Counted from the stretch's first letter, positions 1 through 12,778 are shown. The stretch is DNA of 64,000 nt from Marasmius tenuissimus (GCA_029532415.1 JAQOTA010000062.1:372001-436000), one strand, 5' to 3'. Notes: generated by a model not told the origin, from the sequence alone. Made by a program: numbers and translations.

Positions 1-1
1 C

Positions 2-563
2 GCACCCATCATAACTACCCGCCATCCCGCCCATGCGATCCCTTCTGCTTATCGAGCTTTTATGGATAGTGATATCGGAGTGGACCTTTCGCATCCCGAT
101 TTCCCTGTTTTCACGAGCTATAAATGGGCGAGATTGGTTTTTGACTCCTTCAAGTCATATGGAGCCGCCGATGCAACCCTGCCGATTGTCGTAGACGGTG
201 AGAAGCTGGTGAAAGATCCACAAGGCCAGATGAAGAAGGTGTGCGATACATTAGGGTTGGACGGGGGAGGAATAAGATACAGTTGGGATAAACCCGAAAT
301 GTGGAAAGGTTCCAAGTTTGAAGCCACCTTTTTCAAGACTATAAACGAGTCGAGTGGAGTTGTTCCGGATCCGGTGAGTACGGTTGCTAACTCGAAGGCT
401 GCTACTGATCGGGTCTTGGAAGAAATATAATAAGCCTTTGGATATCGAGACGGAGGAAGAGAAATGGATGGAGGAATGGGATGAGGACACGGCTAAAGTT
501 TTGAGGGAGATGGTGGAGGAAGCGATGGAAGATTATCAGTATTTGCTTCAGTACAGCGTGTGA
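2..563 (+). CDS. Sulfotransferase-like P-loop protein, C-terminal part (5' end outside window)
   Basis: The frame is open from base 2, so the gene begins before the window. The first residues (ITTRHPAHAIPSAYRAFMD) resemble the Arg-x-Pro stretch of sulfotransferases that contacts the PAPS cofactor. Further on, LPIVVDGEKLVKDP and VCDTLGL match the usual C-terminal part of that fold. The frame seems to stop at 428, but a 49-nt intron (374-422, GTGAGT donor, TTGCTAAC branch site, AAG acceptor) joins it to KYNKPLDIETEEEKW and a stop at 561-563. I therefore read the gene as intact here. Substrate and sulfate donor cannot be inferred. Transposon A begins five bases after the stop codon, so it now replaces the original 3' UTR. 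Confidence 0.6.
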
Positions 564-567
564 GAAA

Positions 568-2178
568 CATCAGCAAAATACCGGAAAGGTTGAGACCTAG
601 GTACAACGGATCGGCGTAAGTAAAATATGCCGATCCGATAGTAGTGAATTTGAAGAGTGTTGTGCCTTGGTACAAGTCCCGCAACGCGTTTACACGATTG
701 CGGGTGGCTGTAAGAGTATCAGACCACAGTTAGGATATGGTTGAAACTTACCCAAAACCCGTTAGAACCCCCAAAAACCATATCCGGGGTTGTGCCCTAC
801 CGAACTCGTCATGACGAGCGAAAGGCGTTGTGACTGGTTTCGGGGGTCCTCATGGGTTTTGAAGGATTTTAACATGTTGTCAAGGGATTGAGCAATGATA
901 ATTGTCCAAAAGATGTTGGAAATGATATCTAGGGGTTCCATGTGTATTCTATCCGCCTAAGTGAGGACTGTGGACGAGTGGGTTTGATTGGAGCCATCGT
1001 GCCAACTTGAACCAGTGTGAGTACCGGAGTAGGTGTCCCGGCAAGAACCGAACGCACGTGCCCTCGGGGCGCTTGCGCTGGATTCTTGTCGGAGTCTCAA
1101 ATATATCCCTGGCCTGTCCGCGCGTCAAAATCTTTTCCCCTCTTGACTCTCAACCAGCATTATCATCGCTCAATCTCCTCTGAATTTTTACTCATGGATT
1201 CGACAATCGATAACCCTCACCCAAAACTGAGAAGACTGTTCAGCCTTATACCCAGTGGGATGAAATAGATTTGTGGTCCAGGTGCGTACAACATTGTGGT
1301 TTTTCATTCCTGTAGTTGTACTGACGACTTGTAATGTCATTATGATCTAGTTTTCTGGTTTTACGACTTCCATACATCGTCACCGACGTCATCATCCCAA
1401 CCTTTTGACCGTTATCACAAAGGCGCACGGACCACCTCGAGGGTATATAAACGCGACACTTTTCAAATGATCAATCCCATCTTTTTTCCTTCCCCCATCA
1501 CCACCGATTCACCCGTCCCCTCACTGTCTATTATATTTGTTTTGCACGACCAGCTACTCAACATGTTGTCTCCGTTGCCCATCCTGTTTCTCTGATCACA
1601 ACCATGAGGAATTGCATTCAGGCATGTGTTCACCTGTTCGTCAGTCGCCTTTTGTATACTGATTGAGCCTTGCATTTCTTAGTACCTACTACCAACAAAC
1701 TGAACATGGGATGCACAGATATGTGAGCTGCGCTACCTGTGAGTCCTGGTCCTGTAATTCCGATGATATACCCACTCTTCATTACACCTCCTACAATTTA
1801 TGACCTTCCCCATTATCCGTTACTTTCTCTACCATCTGATGGTACTCGTAATACCCTCTGCTATTTGCCGCGACCTCCCCTATCCGGCATTCTGCCTGAA
1901 ACTGGTTAAAACCTCTCGAAACCCGGTGCATTCTGCGCAACTCGCAGCAAGCTTCGCTCTTCAGTATCATCCTCAATACTCGTTAGAAGGTACTCGAATT
2001 TGTTATTTTCTACTGGTTTCGTGCTCACGGATTCTTGCTCTTTTTCCAGATTTCGGAAAAGTTTTAATACTATTATATAGTCTGTTCCTGCTCGCAACCA
2101 GGTACAGCGGGTTTCGTACTACCTAACGGGTATTGAGGTATGAAATGGCCTTACAACTGTTTGGGTATTTTGCTGATG
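568..2178 (+). mobile_element. TIR transposon A (CATCAGC family), 1611 bp
   Basis: The left end reads CATCAGCAAAATACC and the right end GGTATTTTGCTGATG, with AA at 566-567 and again at 2179-2180. The subterminal parts match element B in reverse order: the left 330 bases resemble the right part of B, and the right 390 bases resemble the left part of B. A and B are therefore two diverged copies of one element in opposite orientation. A TATA-like GGTATATAAACGCG lies near 1441. No transposase motif is visible in any frame, so it looks non-autonomous. Short open frames inside are not recognisable. Confidence 0.8.
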
Positions 2179-2367
2179 AACCGGCGGAGGTGGAATTTGG
2201 GTTTGCACACGGCGTTTTATGCGACTCACGAATAATTTTTACATAGTATTTGTGCCATATTTGTGCCATAACTCTGAAGCAACTCTTATACTATTGAGAC
2301 AGCAGCGAAAGACTCGAGATAAGATGTAAAGCCCGGATCAATAACGTCCTCGGTCTCAGTCTCTGAA

Positions 2368-4161
2368 TCAAGCCCAGTTGTTAACACCATACTCAGTATC
2401 GGCAGCCTTCAACTCGTTCGTCCCCCCAATTTCTAAGTAATCTGTTCCGGCTCGGCTCGCCGTAACGTCAGCGTCTCGAAGTTCGTAAGACTCAATGTTG
2501 ACGTTCACGACCATCTCTTGTGGCCGCTTGAGTTCTACACGGATAAATCTGTTGGCCTGAGAAGGAGGAGGAGGAGGGAGAGGCTTCGGATCAGCGGGGA
2601 ATGAAACCGATCAAATAACGATGAAACAAACTGATGGGGGAGTCTTTTTCAATTTACGGCTGTTACCGCCGGCAGTCCTGCGAGCCATGTCTTCGCTCGG
2701 GCCGTCAGTGTATCCCCATCCTCGACGGGAGTTGAGGCTGCTCAAGAGCGCATTGGTGTATAGCTTGGCTAAAGCATAGTTGAAGGTGAGGTAGAGAGCG
2801 GTGGGCTAGTCACATGGAATGAAAATGCAAGCCGTCAACTGCTGGTGGCCTGAACTCTTGTTGAGTCCCAACTCACATCGACGAGAAACAGTACAAGATC
2901 TATGATTGCGCAAACAGACGTTAATCCCCCAGTTTGGATGGTCGCTAAAGGAGAATGACTAAGCCAATTATCGGCGAGGAGAAGAGCCACCGGAAGCTCA
3001 CAGCGTATGATACGGTTGACAAGCATATCGGACGCTTCCCACCCAGTCTTATGCTTGCGCTGTAGGTATGTGGTCCATCAATGCCCATTCCTGCTTTATA
3101 CTAGTGAACGAGAGTTCTCACCCTGGAAAGAATGACATCCGACTGAATCAGCTCATGCTAAAGCGACAAGAGCTGAAGAAAACTCACAGGTAAGCCACTA
3201 ACATCACTGTAATCGACAAATCTGCAAGAGCCTGACTTATGAGCCACACAAGAACGACAGCCTAACCAAAGTTGTTGAAGTCAAACAATGCACAATACCC
3301 GCCGGGAACCACGGTGAACGCCAAAAAGAAACAGACCTTATATTTTTGTAACTCGGGGAAATTGATATCGAGGACAAAAACCGTCGACGCCGCCGCACCG
3401 GCCAACCCAGTCATACTGAGCACGATAACGATTATAGCCAGCCAAATACTCCCCGTCAACACCTTAACACGCCAGGCGAAGAACAGCTGGACTTGTGTTG
3501 CGATCAGTCCCTGTTCATTGCCGATAGTCAAGGTCAGGGAGAACGCTATATACCGTACGGAGTCGCATAACGACTCACAGTAAGCAAGGGGTCGGTCACG
3601 GCGACTATGAAATAAAAGCTTCTTGTCAATTTGAACGAGAAAACCGAAACCAAGGCGGCTTACCCCAGTCGGACTGTATCAAGTGGAGCACGCCGCCTGT
3701 GTTCATGGGACCTAAGTTGGACGTAAAACGTGTTTGATTGTCCTCAGACTACGTACTAAATTGATTGATTGAAGTTTCGTAGAGGTACACCAGGAGGAAG
3801 ACCGTGTGCAAAACATTGACGAGGTATAGAATACAGACCTGTCTTGCGTATTTGCGTGTTGGCCACCGCATTCCGGAAAATGAGACTCGGACGCACGAAA
3901 TATTTCATCCATAGCTTGTCCCTAGATGAGAGTGGAGTACCATCAGGTCCTCGATGTATTGATATGAGGGGGAAACAAAGACACACTTTCTGCAGGTGGT
4001 GCCGTAGATGTAACACTGTAGAGTGATAAAACCGAGCAAGAACAAGTTGAACGCAATTCCGATGAACATGGGCCCTTGTCTGGTTTGCAAGGAATCAGTT
4101 GATTTCCTAGCTGCTTCAAAAGAGATACCTACATGAGCACTGCGGGACCAGGCGGTGCCAT
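2368..4161 (-). CDS. DUF6534 seven-TM protein, tandem copy 1
   Basis: About twelve exons join to a roughly 341-residue membrane protein. It starts MAPPGPAVLI across a first intron at 4132-4080 and ends EYGVNNWA with a stop at 2368-2370. Visible landmarks are QGPMFIGIAFNLFLLGF (TM1), WMKYFVCILYLVNVLHTVF (TM2), VTDPLLTGLIATQVQLFFAW (TM3), an IQTGGLTSVCAIIDLVLFLV helix and LAKLYTNALLSSLNSRRGW before a charged tail. These match the DUF6534 family of agaricomycete membrane proteins; its function is not known to me. An apparent frameshift near 3850 disappears when a GTGCGT...ACAG intron (3896-3839) is removed. It is one of three tandem paralogues spaced about 3.3 kb apart. Confidence 0.82.
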
Positions 4162-4268
4162 ACTGTCCTTGTTATGAGAGACGAGAGACTCGGGGCGTAG
4201 GCCTTACGGACAAGGGGAGGAAGGAAGGAAGGAACCTGGAAGATGAATCAGAAAGAGTGACTGCGCCG

Positions 4269-4276
4269 TTTATAAA
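4269..4276 (-). promoter_or_regulatory. TATA box of DUF6534 copy 1
   Basis: The palindrome TTTATAAA lies 108 bases upstream of the ATG at 4161. A TATAAA-type motif occurs at nearly the same distance upstream of copies 2 and 3. Confidence 0.55.
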
Positions 4277-5650
4277 CTGAAAAACTTAGGGATAACGAAT
4301 AGGACGTACAGGTCTGGTAGCCAAGGGGAATTTCTCAAATCTTCTCTCTTCTCACCTTCGAACGGGTAAACTCAAACTCATCCTTAACGTTCTGATCCGC
4401 TGACTATAGAGAGCCCCTTTATACATTGGGACGAACAGGGTGAGCAATCACGCACCCGATTTTTACATACCCAACCTCAACGTCCGCCGACATCACCCTC
4501 ATGACCCAACCTTTGCGCGAAAAGATGGGGCATTTACATGATTTTAAGGTAGCAACCATCTTCTCGTACCATTAGTTAGGGTCGCGACGACCGCTGTGTC
4601 TATCGCTGAGCTTTGGTCATACTTAGTAGCTGAGTAGATGAGTCAGATGTGAGGATAAGCACGAGCAACGAGACTGAAACTTGAGTATGGTTGGCCGCGA
4701 TGCATGGTGGCAGAAGAAAATAATGGTTTAGTCGATCATGGTCAGCTAGGTTCGGAGAACGTAGCTCGGTTTCTTTGTAACTCCGGTCTTACTAGGCGTC
4801 GCTGGGCATATTGGTTGCTTCCGACACCTGAGAGACGAATGTTGGGATCTGGAATTTAGAGCCTGGCAGTCGTCCGTGGTTGCTAGATGAAACTACTAGT
4901 ATTGAAACCTTGGTGGCGTCCGTGAAGAGAAGGTCATTGTGCAGTGAGGGAGTCTGCAGCTCAGAGTCACGGTAGTCAGGGTTGAGCACCAATTTAAGCG
5001 CCCATTTCATATTGTCATGCCAAATAGCGAGCAAACAACACGCCATGACCTCAAGATGACCTGTAACCACGACCATTGTATTCATTACTTCCATCTCGTT
5101 CTATCTTTCGACTCCTCTGGAATCGGACTCAGAATGAGTAAACTGCCAGAAGGCTCGGCTTCGTCACTCTCGATTCAACGTGACCTCAGAAACTTCAAAT
5201 AATCATAACGCCGTTTAACGTCACGATTCGATGAGTAAGTCCATCATCTACCTCGCGTTGGAGTCTGGGTAATTTAGCGGGGGATAATTTTGGGAAGGTA
5301 TAGAGTAATATTGTACCATTCGGTGCGAGTCTAAAAGGGTGAGCTTCGTTTATAACCCTATCATGATGCTTTGTGCTTGCCACACTGACATTCGCCGCGA
5401 TCGCAATAGATACTGTGGAACGCTTGGGCAATTGCTTTGTTCGACATCCATGACTCTCGTCGTGCATTATGGGGCCCTATTCTATTTTTTCTTCCCTATT
5501 CGAATCGTGTTTGCTGTCTTGTCGCTTTGTGTGCTGTCCGTAAATGTAATACTGTATACTCTAGATCGACTTTTGTGCTATCGAAACAGCAGTAAGAGAC
5601 TCAGGTTAAGCTGTAAATTCCGAATCAATCATGCCCTCAGCCTCTCTGAG
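4277..5650. repeat. Intergenic spacer of the DUF6534 array with repeat R copy 1 (about 4830-5320)
   Basis: No gene is visible. From about 4830 the sequence matches other R copies: GAGGGAGTCTGCAGCTCAG near 4945, TTTAAGCGCCCAT near 4995 and TAACCACGACCAT near 5070 recur at 7990-8357, 11540-12620, 18010-18420 and 32880-33906. Bases 5440-5650 resemble the 3' flank of copy 1 at 2230-2367, so they belong to the next tandem unit. Confidence 0.6.
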
Positions 5651-7475
5651 TCAAACACAATCGCTGGCATCATACTCAGTATTGGTGGCCTTCAACTCGT
5701 TCGTTCCTCCAATTGCCAAGTGATTGGTATCGGTTCTGGTTCGGCTCGCCATAACGTCAACGTCTTGAAGTTCGTGAGACTCAAGGTCGACGTTTATGAG
5801 CACCTCTTGCGGTCGCTGAAGTGCTACACGAACAAATCTGTTGGCCTGAGGAAGAGGAAGCTTCGAATCAGCGGGGAATAAAGCCGATCAGAAAATGATA
5901 CAACTCACCGATGAGGGAGTCTTTTGCAATCTACGGTTGTTACCGCCAAGAGTCCCACCAATTATCTGTGTGGAGGCCATTCCTTCGGTTCCTGTCCTCT
6001 GCGAATTGAAATTGGAGCCGTTACTGTATCCCCATCCTCGACGGGAGTTGAGACTGCTCATGAGCGCGTTGGTGTATAGCTTGGCCAGAGTAAAATTGAA
6101 GATGAGGTGGAGAGCGGTGGGCTGTTCGCACGGAATAGAAAGCAAGCCATCAACTGCTGGTGGCTTGAAGTCTTATTTAGTCTCGACTCACATTGACGAG
6201 GAACAGTATAAGATCGATAATTGCGCAAATAGATGTTAATGCCCCTGTTTGGATGGTCGCTAAAGGAGGTTGACTGAGCCAATTATTGGCGAGGGAAAGA
6301 GTCACCAGAAGAGGCTCACAGCGGATGACACGGTCAACAAGCATGTCGGACGCTTCCCACCCAGTCTTGCGCTTGCTCTGTAGTTATATAGGGTGTTAAA
6401 ACCCATCTCTGCCTCATACTAAGAGACGGACACGCTCACCCTAGAAGAAGAAGGTCTTGAATAAGCACATCTCAAAATGACGAGAGCTGAAGAACACTCA
6501 CAGATACGCCACTAATATCACTGTGATCGCCACATCCGCAAGAGTCTGCCCTACGAGCCACAAAATACCAATAGCCTATTCAGATTGTTTGGAGTTGAAC
6601 GTTGAACAATATCCGCCGTATCCACCGACGAACAGCAAAAAACAGACCTTATAGTTCTGTAACTCGGGAAAGGTAATATCGGCGATAAAAACCGTCAACG
6701 CCACTGCACCACCCAGTCCAATCATACTGAACATAGCGACGATTATAGCTAGCCAGATACTTCCCGTCAATAGTAAGATACGCCTGGCGAAAAACAGCTG
6801 GACTTGCGTGGCGATCAGCCCCTGCACATCGCCCAAGGTCAGGGTCAGGTGGAACGCTATATTTCGTACGAGGGCACGCAACGACTCACAGTGAGCAAGG
6901 GTTCGGTCGCGAGGACTGTGAAGGGGAAGCTTGTTGTCAGTTTGAATGGATAGACCGAGACGAAGGCGGCTTACCCCAGTTGGATTGTAGCAAGTTTATA
7001 ATGTCACCTGGGTTTGCAGACCGTAAGCTGAACGCAGAACGCGTGATGGTTTTCTCAAGAGCACGCACCGAAGTTTGTAATCAAAGTCTGATAGAGGTAT
7101 ACCAAGAGAAGAACCGTGTGCGCAATGTTGACGAGGTATATAATCCCGACCTGTCTTGCGTATCGTATGTTGGCTACCGGTTTCCGAAAGGTAAGACTTG
7201 GACGCACGAAGTATTTCATCCATAGCTTGTCCCTAGATAAAAGGAAAGTGCCATCAGGACCTCAATGTATTGATATGAGGGGGGAATGAAGAACACACTT
7301 TCTGTAGGTGGTGCCGTAGATGTAACACTGCAAAGTGATACAACCGAGCAAGAACAAGTTGAACGCGATTCCAATGAACATGGGCCCTTGTCTGGTTCGC
7401 AAGAGATCAATTGGTTCCCTAACTGTGCTCCAAAGCAAATACCTACATGAGCACCGCAAAACCAGGTGGTGCCAT
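5651..7475 (-). CDS. DUF6534 seven-TM protein, tandem copy 2
   Basis: The exon plan is the same as in copy 1. The ATG at 7473-7475 begins MAPPGFAVL, followed by an intron at the same place. Later exons give QGPMFIGIAFNLFLLGCITL, VGIIYLVNIAHTVLLLVYLY, a TEPLLT segment, IATQVQLFFARR, and ALHLIFNFTLAKLYTNALMS. The tail carries an insertion rich in Ser, Asn and Gly (YSNGSNFNSQRTGTEG) that copy 1 lacks. The last exon ends NTEYDASDCV with a stop at 5651-5653. All splice sites needed are present and no internal stop remains, so I read it as functional. Role unknown; probably in a cell or organelle membrane. Confidence 0.82.
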
Positions 7476-7582
7476 ACTGTCCTTTTTTGTGAGGCGAGAG
7501 AAAGTTCGAGGCGTAGGCCTCACAAAGAGGGGGGAAAGAAGTCTGGAACCTGGAGGATCAATCAGAGGCGGTAGCTAAACTG

Positions 7583-7589
7583 TTTATAA
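7583..7589 (-). promoter_or_regulatory. TATA box of DUF6534 copy 2
   Basis: CTTATAAACA on the minus strand, about 110 bases before the ATG at 7475, matches the position seen in copies 1 and 3. Confidence 0.5.
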
Positions 7590-7989
7590 GTTTGGCAACT
7601 CAGGGATAACGTCAATGCTGCATGATGCGTAAGTTACTACGACCAAAGCTTAGAGACAGATAAAGCAGCAACCGCGACCCAAACTACCACGATAACTGCC
7701 ACGATACGACGATACGGTTACTACTCCCCAAATGCCTCGAAAAAATTCTCCGTAAAGGCTACCAGACCATGAGGGTGGCATCGGCGGACGTTGAACGTTG
7801 AACGCCGAGATTGGGTATGTGAAAACCGGGTGCATAATTGCTTAAATAAATAGCCAGCGGAACAGAAGGTCAAGAACAGGTTTAAAGCCGCCCACTCGAA
7901 GATGAGAAGACGAGAAGACTGGAGATCTTCCTTGACTATTGAAATAGTACGTCCTATTGAGTACACGAGTCAGACATGAGCCCAAGCAC

Positions 7990-8357
7990 AAAGGATGAGA
8001 CTGAAACTCAAGCGCCTTGGTAGTCAGGGAAGAAGCCAGTTTAAGCGCCCATACTACCATGTCAAACAGCGCGCAAACAACGCGTCTTGAATCTTGACGT
8101 GTAACCACGACTATCGCACTCGATGCCTCCATCTCATTCTTTCTTTCGACTTCTCTAGACTCGAATTCAGAGATGAGTACATCGAAAGGCTCGGCTCTGT
8201 CACTCTCGACCCAACATGACCTAAAAAATTTCAAATGACCGTATCGCTGTTACGACTCGATGAGCAAAGCCCCTCTGCGTACCTCGGTTCGGCATATGGG
8301 TTACTCGGTGGAGGACAAAAAGCTCGGTGAGTAGTCGAGCTTTTCTTAGCATTCACC
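7990..8357 (+). repeat. Repeat R copy 2
   Basis: This segment aligns with 33560-33906 almost end to end. Shared landmarks are GTCAGGGAAGAAG or close variants, GTAACCACGACTATCGCACTC and a right end with AAAAGCTCGGTGAGTAGTCGAG. The shared right boundary near 8357 and 33906 marks one edge of the repeat. It carries no coding potential I can recognise. Confidence 0.6.
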
Positions 8358-8992
8358 TGTACCACAACAACACCCAAACGACTCAACAAAAGAGTTTGTG
8401 CTAGTGTGGTCTACGTAGACGAGACTAAGGAATGCCACAAGGCCCAGCAATGCGACACTCCAATGCAAACACAACGCGCGCGAAGGGATTGTTGTTCGCA
8501 TCTCATTGTGATCTACCATTTAGGCTCAAACTCGGGTTGTATTGGGCGCCTGAAATTCGCTGTTCTCGATTTGAGGCTCGAGGCGCGCTCCGGATCTTGC
8601 CGTTCGAACGTCAAGGTTCGAGACACTAAAGATACGAGATAGAGGACTGGCGTCATACAGTGTACCCTACTGAATGCCAGGTGTTACCGTTACGAGATCA
8701 AACTGGAGGCGAGACTGAAAATAGAAGCCGTTGCAGAGAGACAAGAGAGAGAAAGGAGAAAATCGCAAAGAAGGGTGATCTGCTACTGAGGTAGTGAGTG
8801 ACCTAGGTCGAATTCGATGGCCTCAGGTCCCAACAAGGTCATGCAGAGTTCGAAAAGCAAGAAGTTCCCGGTGCGATACTTTAGTGTCTTGGTGAATGAA
8901 GTAAGAGCACGAAAGTCGACTCAGTAGGAGGATAGCCACTCTTGTACAGATAAACATAAATAAAGTTCGACTTAATTATGCCCTCCTGTAAA
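8358..8992. other. Intergenic, no recognisable gene
   Basis: Only short open frames occur (for example 8406-8642) and none resembles a known family. The last 70 bases are the 3' flank of DUF6534 copy 3. Confidence 0.5.
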
Positions 8993-10817
8993 TCAAATCC
9001 AGTGGCTAGCATCATACTCGGTATTGCCAGTCTTCAACCCATTCGTTCCTCCATTTTCCAAGTCATTAGCATCGGCTCTGGTTCGACTCGAAATGACGTT
9101 CATGTCTTGAAGTTCGTGAGACTCAACGGCGACGTTTACAAACACTTCTTGTGGCCGCTGGAGCGCTACACGAACGACTCCGCTGGTCTGGGAAGAAGAT
9201 TTGAAATCAGCGGATAATGGAACCGATCAGAGAATGATACAACTCACTGATGAGAGAGTCTTTTTCGATCTACCGATGCCACCGCCAATGGGAGTCCCTC
9301 CAATCGTATGAGTGGGGGTGATTCCTTCACTTCCTGTCCTCTGCGAACTGGAATTAGAGCTGCCGCTGTTGTATCCCCATCCTCGACGGGAGTTAAGACT
9401 GCTCAATAGGGTGTTGGTGTATAACTTGGCAAGAGTAAAGTTGAAGGTGAGGTGCAGAGCGGTGGGCTACGAGTCGTACGAACAATGAACCAAGCCGTCA
9501 ACCGTCAGGTAGATTACAGTCTGATGATTCTCAACTCACAATGAGGAGGAACAGTATAAGATCGATAATTGCGCAAACAGACGTTAATGCCCCTGTTTGG
9601 ATGGTCGCTAGAAGAATTGAAGTGAGCCATTCATCAAGGAGGGGAAGAGCCGCCGGAAGAGGCTCACAACGGATGATACGGTCGACAAGCATATCGGATG
9701 CTTCCCACCCGGTCTTTCGTCTGGTCTAGAGTCATGTGGGCCGGATGAATACTTTGACTACTTTCGAGCTCGGAAATACTCACCCTGCACGAGTGACGTG
9801 CGGAATCAGCGAATGTTGGAGCGGGGAGGGCTGGAGAGCACTCACAGGTACGCCACTAGTATTACCGTGATCGCCACATCTGCAACAGTATGCCCTATGA
9901 GCCACACAAGAACAACGGCCTGTGGTATTGGAATCGGAGTTGAACAATCGGGACCTTCATGCCCGGAAACGAGATTGAAAACAGACCTGAAATTCCTGCA
10001 ACTCGGGAAACGTGATACGAATATTGACAGTAAGAGCTGTCGACGCCACCGCGCCAGCCAACCCGGCCATACTGATCGCGGCGACGGCCAATGCCAGCCA
10101 AATACTCCCGGTCAGTACTTTGATACGCCAGGCGAAAAACAGCTGGACTTGTGTGGCGATCAACCCCTGTGCATTGCCCAAGGTCAGGGTCAAGGTCAGG
10201 GGAAACGCTATGTATCGCGCGGGAGCATATAATGACTCACGGTGAGCAAAGGGTCGGTCGTGACAACTATGAATGGGAAGCTTGTTGTGAGTCTAAAGGA
10301 GAAAAACCGAGACAAAGGCGGCTTACACCAGTTGGCTTGTAATAAACCTGCAACGTCGCCTTGATTTGCGGACCGTGAGTTGAACGCAAAACTCGTTATT
10401 ATTTTCCCGAGAACACGTACCAAAGTTATTGATCAAAGTTTCGTAGAGGTACACTAGGAGGAGGACCGTGTGCACAATATTGACGAGGTATAGAATGCCG
10501 ACCTGTCTTGCGTATGTTATCTACCGTACTCCGGAAATGGGACTCGGACGCACGTAGTATTTCATCCATAACTTATCCCTAGACGAGAGGGAACTGTCAG
10601 GGGTCCAACCTATCGATGTAAGGGATACCAAGAACACACTTCTTGTAGGTGGTGCCGTAGATATAACACTGTAAAGTGATAAAACCAAGCAGGAACAAGT
10701 TGAATATGAATCCTATGAACATGGGTCCTTGTCTGAATGGAAAGCATTTAGTCAATATTTGCCCACTTGTTCTCCAAGAGACACTTACATGAGCGCTGCG
10801 GGACCAGGTGGTGCCAT
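8993..10817 (-). CDS. DUF6534 seven-TM protein, tandem copy 3
   Basis: The ATG at 10815-10817 begins MAPPGPAAL, and an intron (GTAAGTGTCT...CATTCAG) leads to QGPMFIGFIFNLFLLGFITL. Later exons give DKLWMKYY, VGILYLVNIVHTVLLLVYLY, GLIATQVQLFFAWRIKVLTG and a tail ending NTEYDASHWI at 8993. An in-frame TAG near 10525 falls inside the fourth-exon intron that also exists in copies 1 and 2, so it does not break the protein. Copy 3 has MNVISSRTRA where copy 2 has VDVMASRTRT in the tail, so the cytoplasmic ends have diverged more than the helices. Function unknown. Confidence 0.8.
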
Positions 10818-10917
10818 AATGTCCTTTGTTGTGAAACGAGAAATTCAGGGCGTAGGCCTCGCAGTCGAGGGGGGGTAAAGAAGTCTAAAAGATGATTTGG
10901 AAACAATAGCTATGATG

Positions 10918-10925
10918 TTTATAAA
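10918..10925 (-). promoter_or_regulatory. TATA box of DUF6534 copy 3
   Basis: TTTATAAA lies just over 100 bases upstream of the ATG at 10817, in the same place as in the other two copies. Confidence 0.55.
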
Positions 10926-11539
10926 CATAACGACTTGGGAATAACTATAACAGGACGTACTAGTTAGATAGTCAAGGGGGAACATCTTCCATCTTGGTTT
11001 CCTCGAACGGAAAACTTCGAGCTCATTCTTGACGTTCTGATCCGCTAGTTATAGGGAGCTCCTCCATACGATGAAACGAACTGGTTGAGTAATCATAATG
11101 CCGATCTTCACATACCCAACCTCAACATTCAACCTTCAACGTTAATCAACATCCGCCGGTACCACTCTCGTGGCTTCATTGACGGTTTGTGCGGGAAGAT
11201 GAGACGGGCATATTCAGGGGGTAAGTGTCTCGTCATACCGCAGTGACTAGGGTCGCGGTTACTGCTTTGTCTAGTCAGTGTGAGTTCTTGAGACTCGGTC
11301 GGTATCAGCCGCATTGAGCAAATGAGTCAAACTTGAGTACAAGGGATTTGCAAGGGATGGGACTGGAACTCACCTTGAACATCGTGCCGGCAATGACGGT
11401 GGTTTCCGTGGCCACAGCGTATGATAGTCGGACCAAAAGAAAAGAACGTTTTGAGTCGCGGTCTGCCAGCTTCGTTCAGGACTCAGGAGGAGGGTTTCTG
11501 AGTCTCCCTCTGGCTTCGCTCTCAGGTACAACTCGCACG

Positions 11540-12660
11540 TGTCGGTTCCGATTCCCGAAAGATGAATGTTCCATGTTGAGATTAGCTGTCGGCGGTTGCT
11601 AGGTTGTGCTACCGGTATTAACCCCCCTTAGTGGCGGCTGCGAAGAGAAGGTCATTTCCACATTTCAGCGCTCATTGCGGACTGTACATACCGTCCGGTC
11701 CCAGAATCAGAACATTTCTCGTGGGGTATTCTCGTGTGGGCCATGTTCATTTAATGGCTCCCTCCTCGCCTCCTCGACCCCCTAACAGTTTCACAGAGAG
11801 CGCGAGATGGACTTGAAGGAAACGAATATAACCAAGCATCGTCTAATTCCAAGACAGCCGCAAGAAGAAACATATGTCTCGATAGTCCTTTTAAAGTGCA
11901 AGACCCGAGGATTCTGGAGTTATTGACCCATGTCTGTATCCTTGAGCATATAAAACACCATACATTTCGACTATCGGTTAATGCCGAGTCCAGAAGCGGG
12001 AGGTCCCCATTGCTCGTACGAGGATAACATGGGGCTTTGTCAAATGTCGCCCTCCCGGAGTTAGCAACGGAGGAGGCAAGGTCGCATTCCGTTGTTAGGC
12101 ACGCAAGGTGTCGGCGAGGACTTGTCTTCCCCTGTCGTTTCTAATGCGAGACTGGAAGAGGAAGGGAATGAAACCGAGAGAGGTAGAACGGAGTTCAACC
12201 ATTTGGTTAAAGAGCATGGAGTGGATACCGACAGAAGCACAGGTATTAAAGTAACAAGCACGTATAGGCGGGTCGGGTGGCTTTCATACCATTGGTGACG
12301 CCGAAGGACGAGCGGTTGTGTAGATGATAGTCCTATTCCACCATGAATGGAGTAATGCGAGCCTCCTGGGCCGCGTAAGGAGACGGATCGATGCAATTTT
12401 GCCAGCTACCGGTTACTGGTGTATTTCGAGGGTGTTCAGTCCTAGAAGGGGGTATGGAGTCGACCCTTCGTAGGATGTCTCACAGAGGATGACGGATCAA
12501 AAATCTCAGGAAACGTACTGGGCTGAGAGAGTCTGCGGCTCAAAAAGCAGGTTGTGGTCGTCAGGGAAGAAGCGCCAGATAAGCGCTAGAACTCGTGGCA
12601 AACAGAATTGTATCGGGCCGAATTGCAAGGGGCCGGGCATTCACCACCACCACCACCATT
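11540..12660 (+). repeat. Repeat R copy 3 (longest uninterrupted copy), ending in a CAC microsatellite
   Basis: Bases 11810-12290 match 31530-31635 plus 32881-33250: GACTTGAAGGA, CCAGAAGCGGGAGGT, CTCGTACGAGGAT and TTAAAGAGCATG are shared. Bases 12340-12620 match 18010-18280 and 33335-33600. The copy is uninterrupted where the 33-kb copy holds a Mutator-like insertion, so it acts as the empty-site reference. A CAC microsatellite (12642-12659) follows. Confidence 0.6.
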
Positions 12661-12778
12661 CCTCTAACGAATCTTTTGCCCTGATTTATTCTACCATTTG
12701 CCTATTCTATTCTATGTTTCATCAACTACAGTACTTTTCAGAAGATAATGCCCAATCGAAATTCACCATTCCAGTCAT

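Noticed and set aside
374..428. Frameshift in the sulfotransferase-like gene
   Set aside because: A 49-nt intron with GTGAGT, a CTAAC branch site and AAG acceptor restores the frame.
3839..3896. Frameshift in DUF6534 copy 1 and a TAG in copy 3 at the same place
   Set aside because: All three copies have GTGCGT...ACAG bounds here, and removing the intron gives the expected second TM helix in each.
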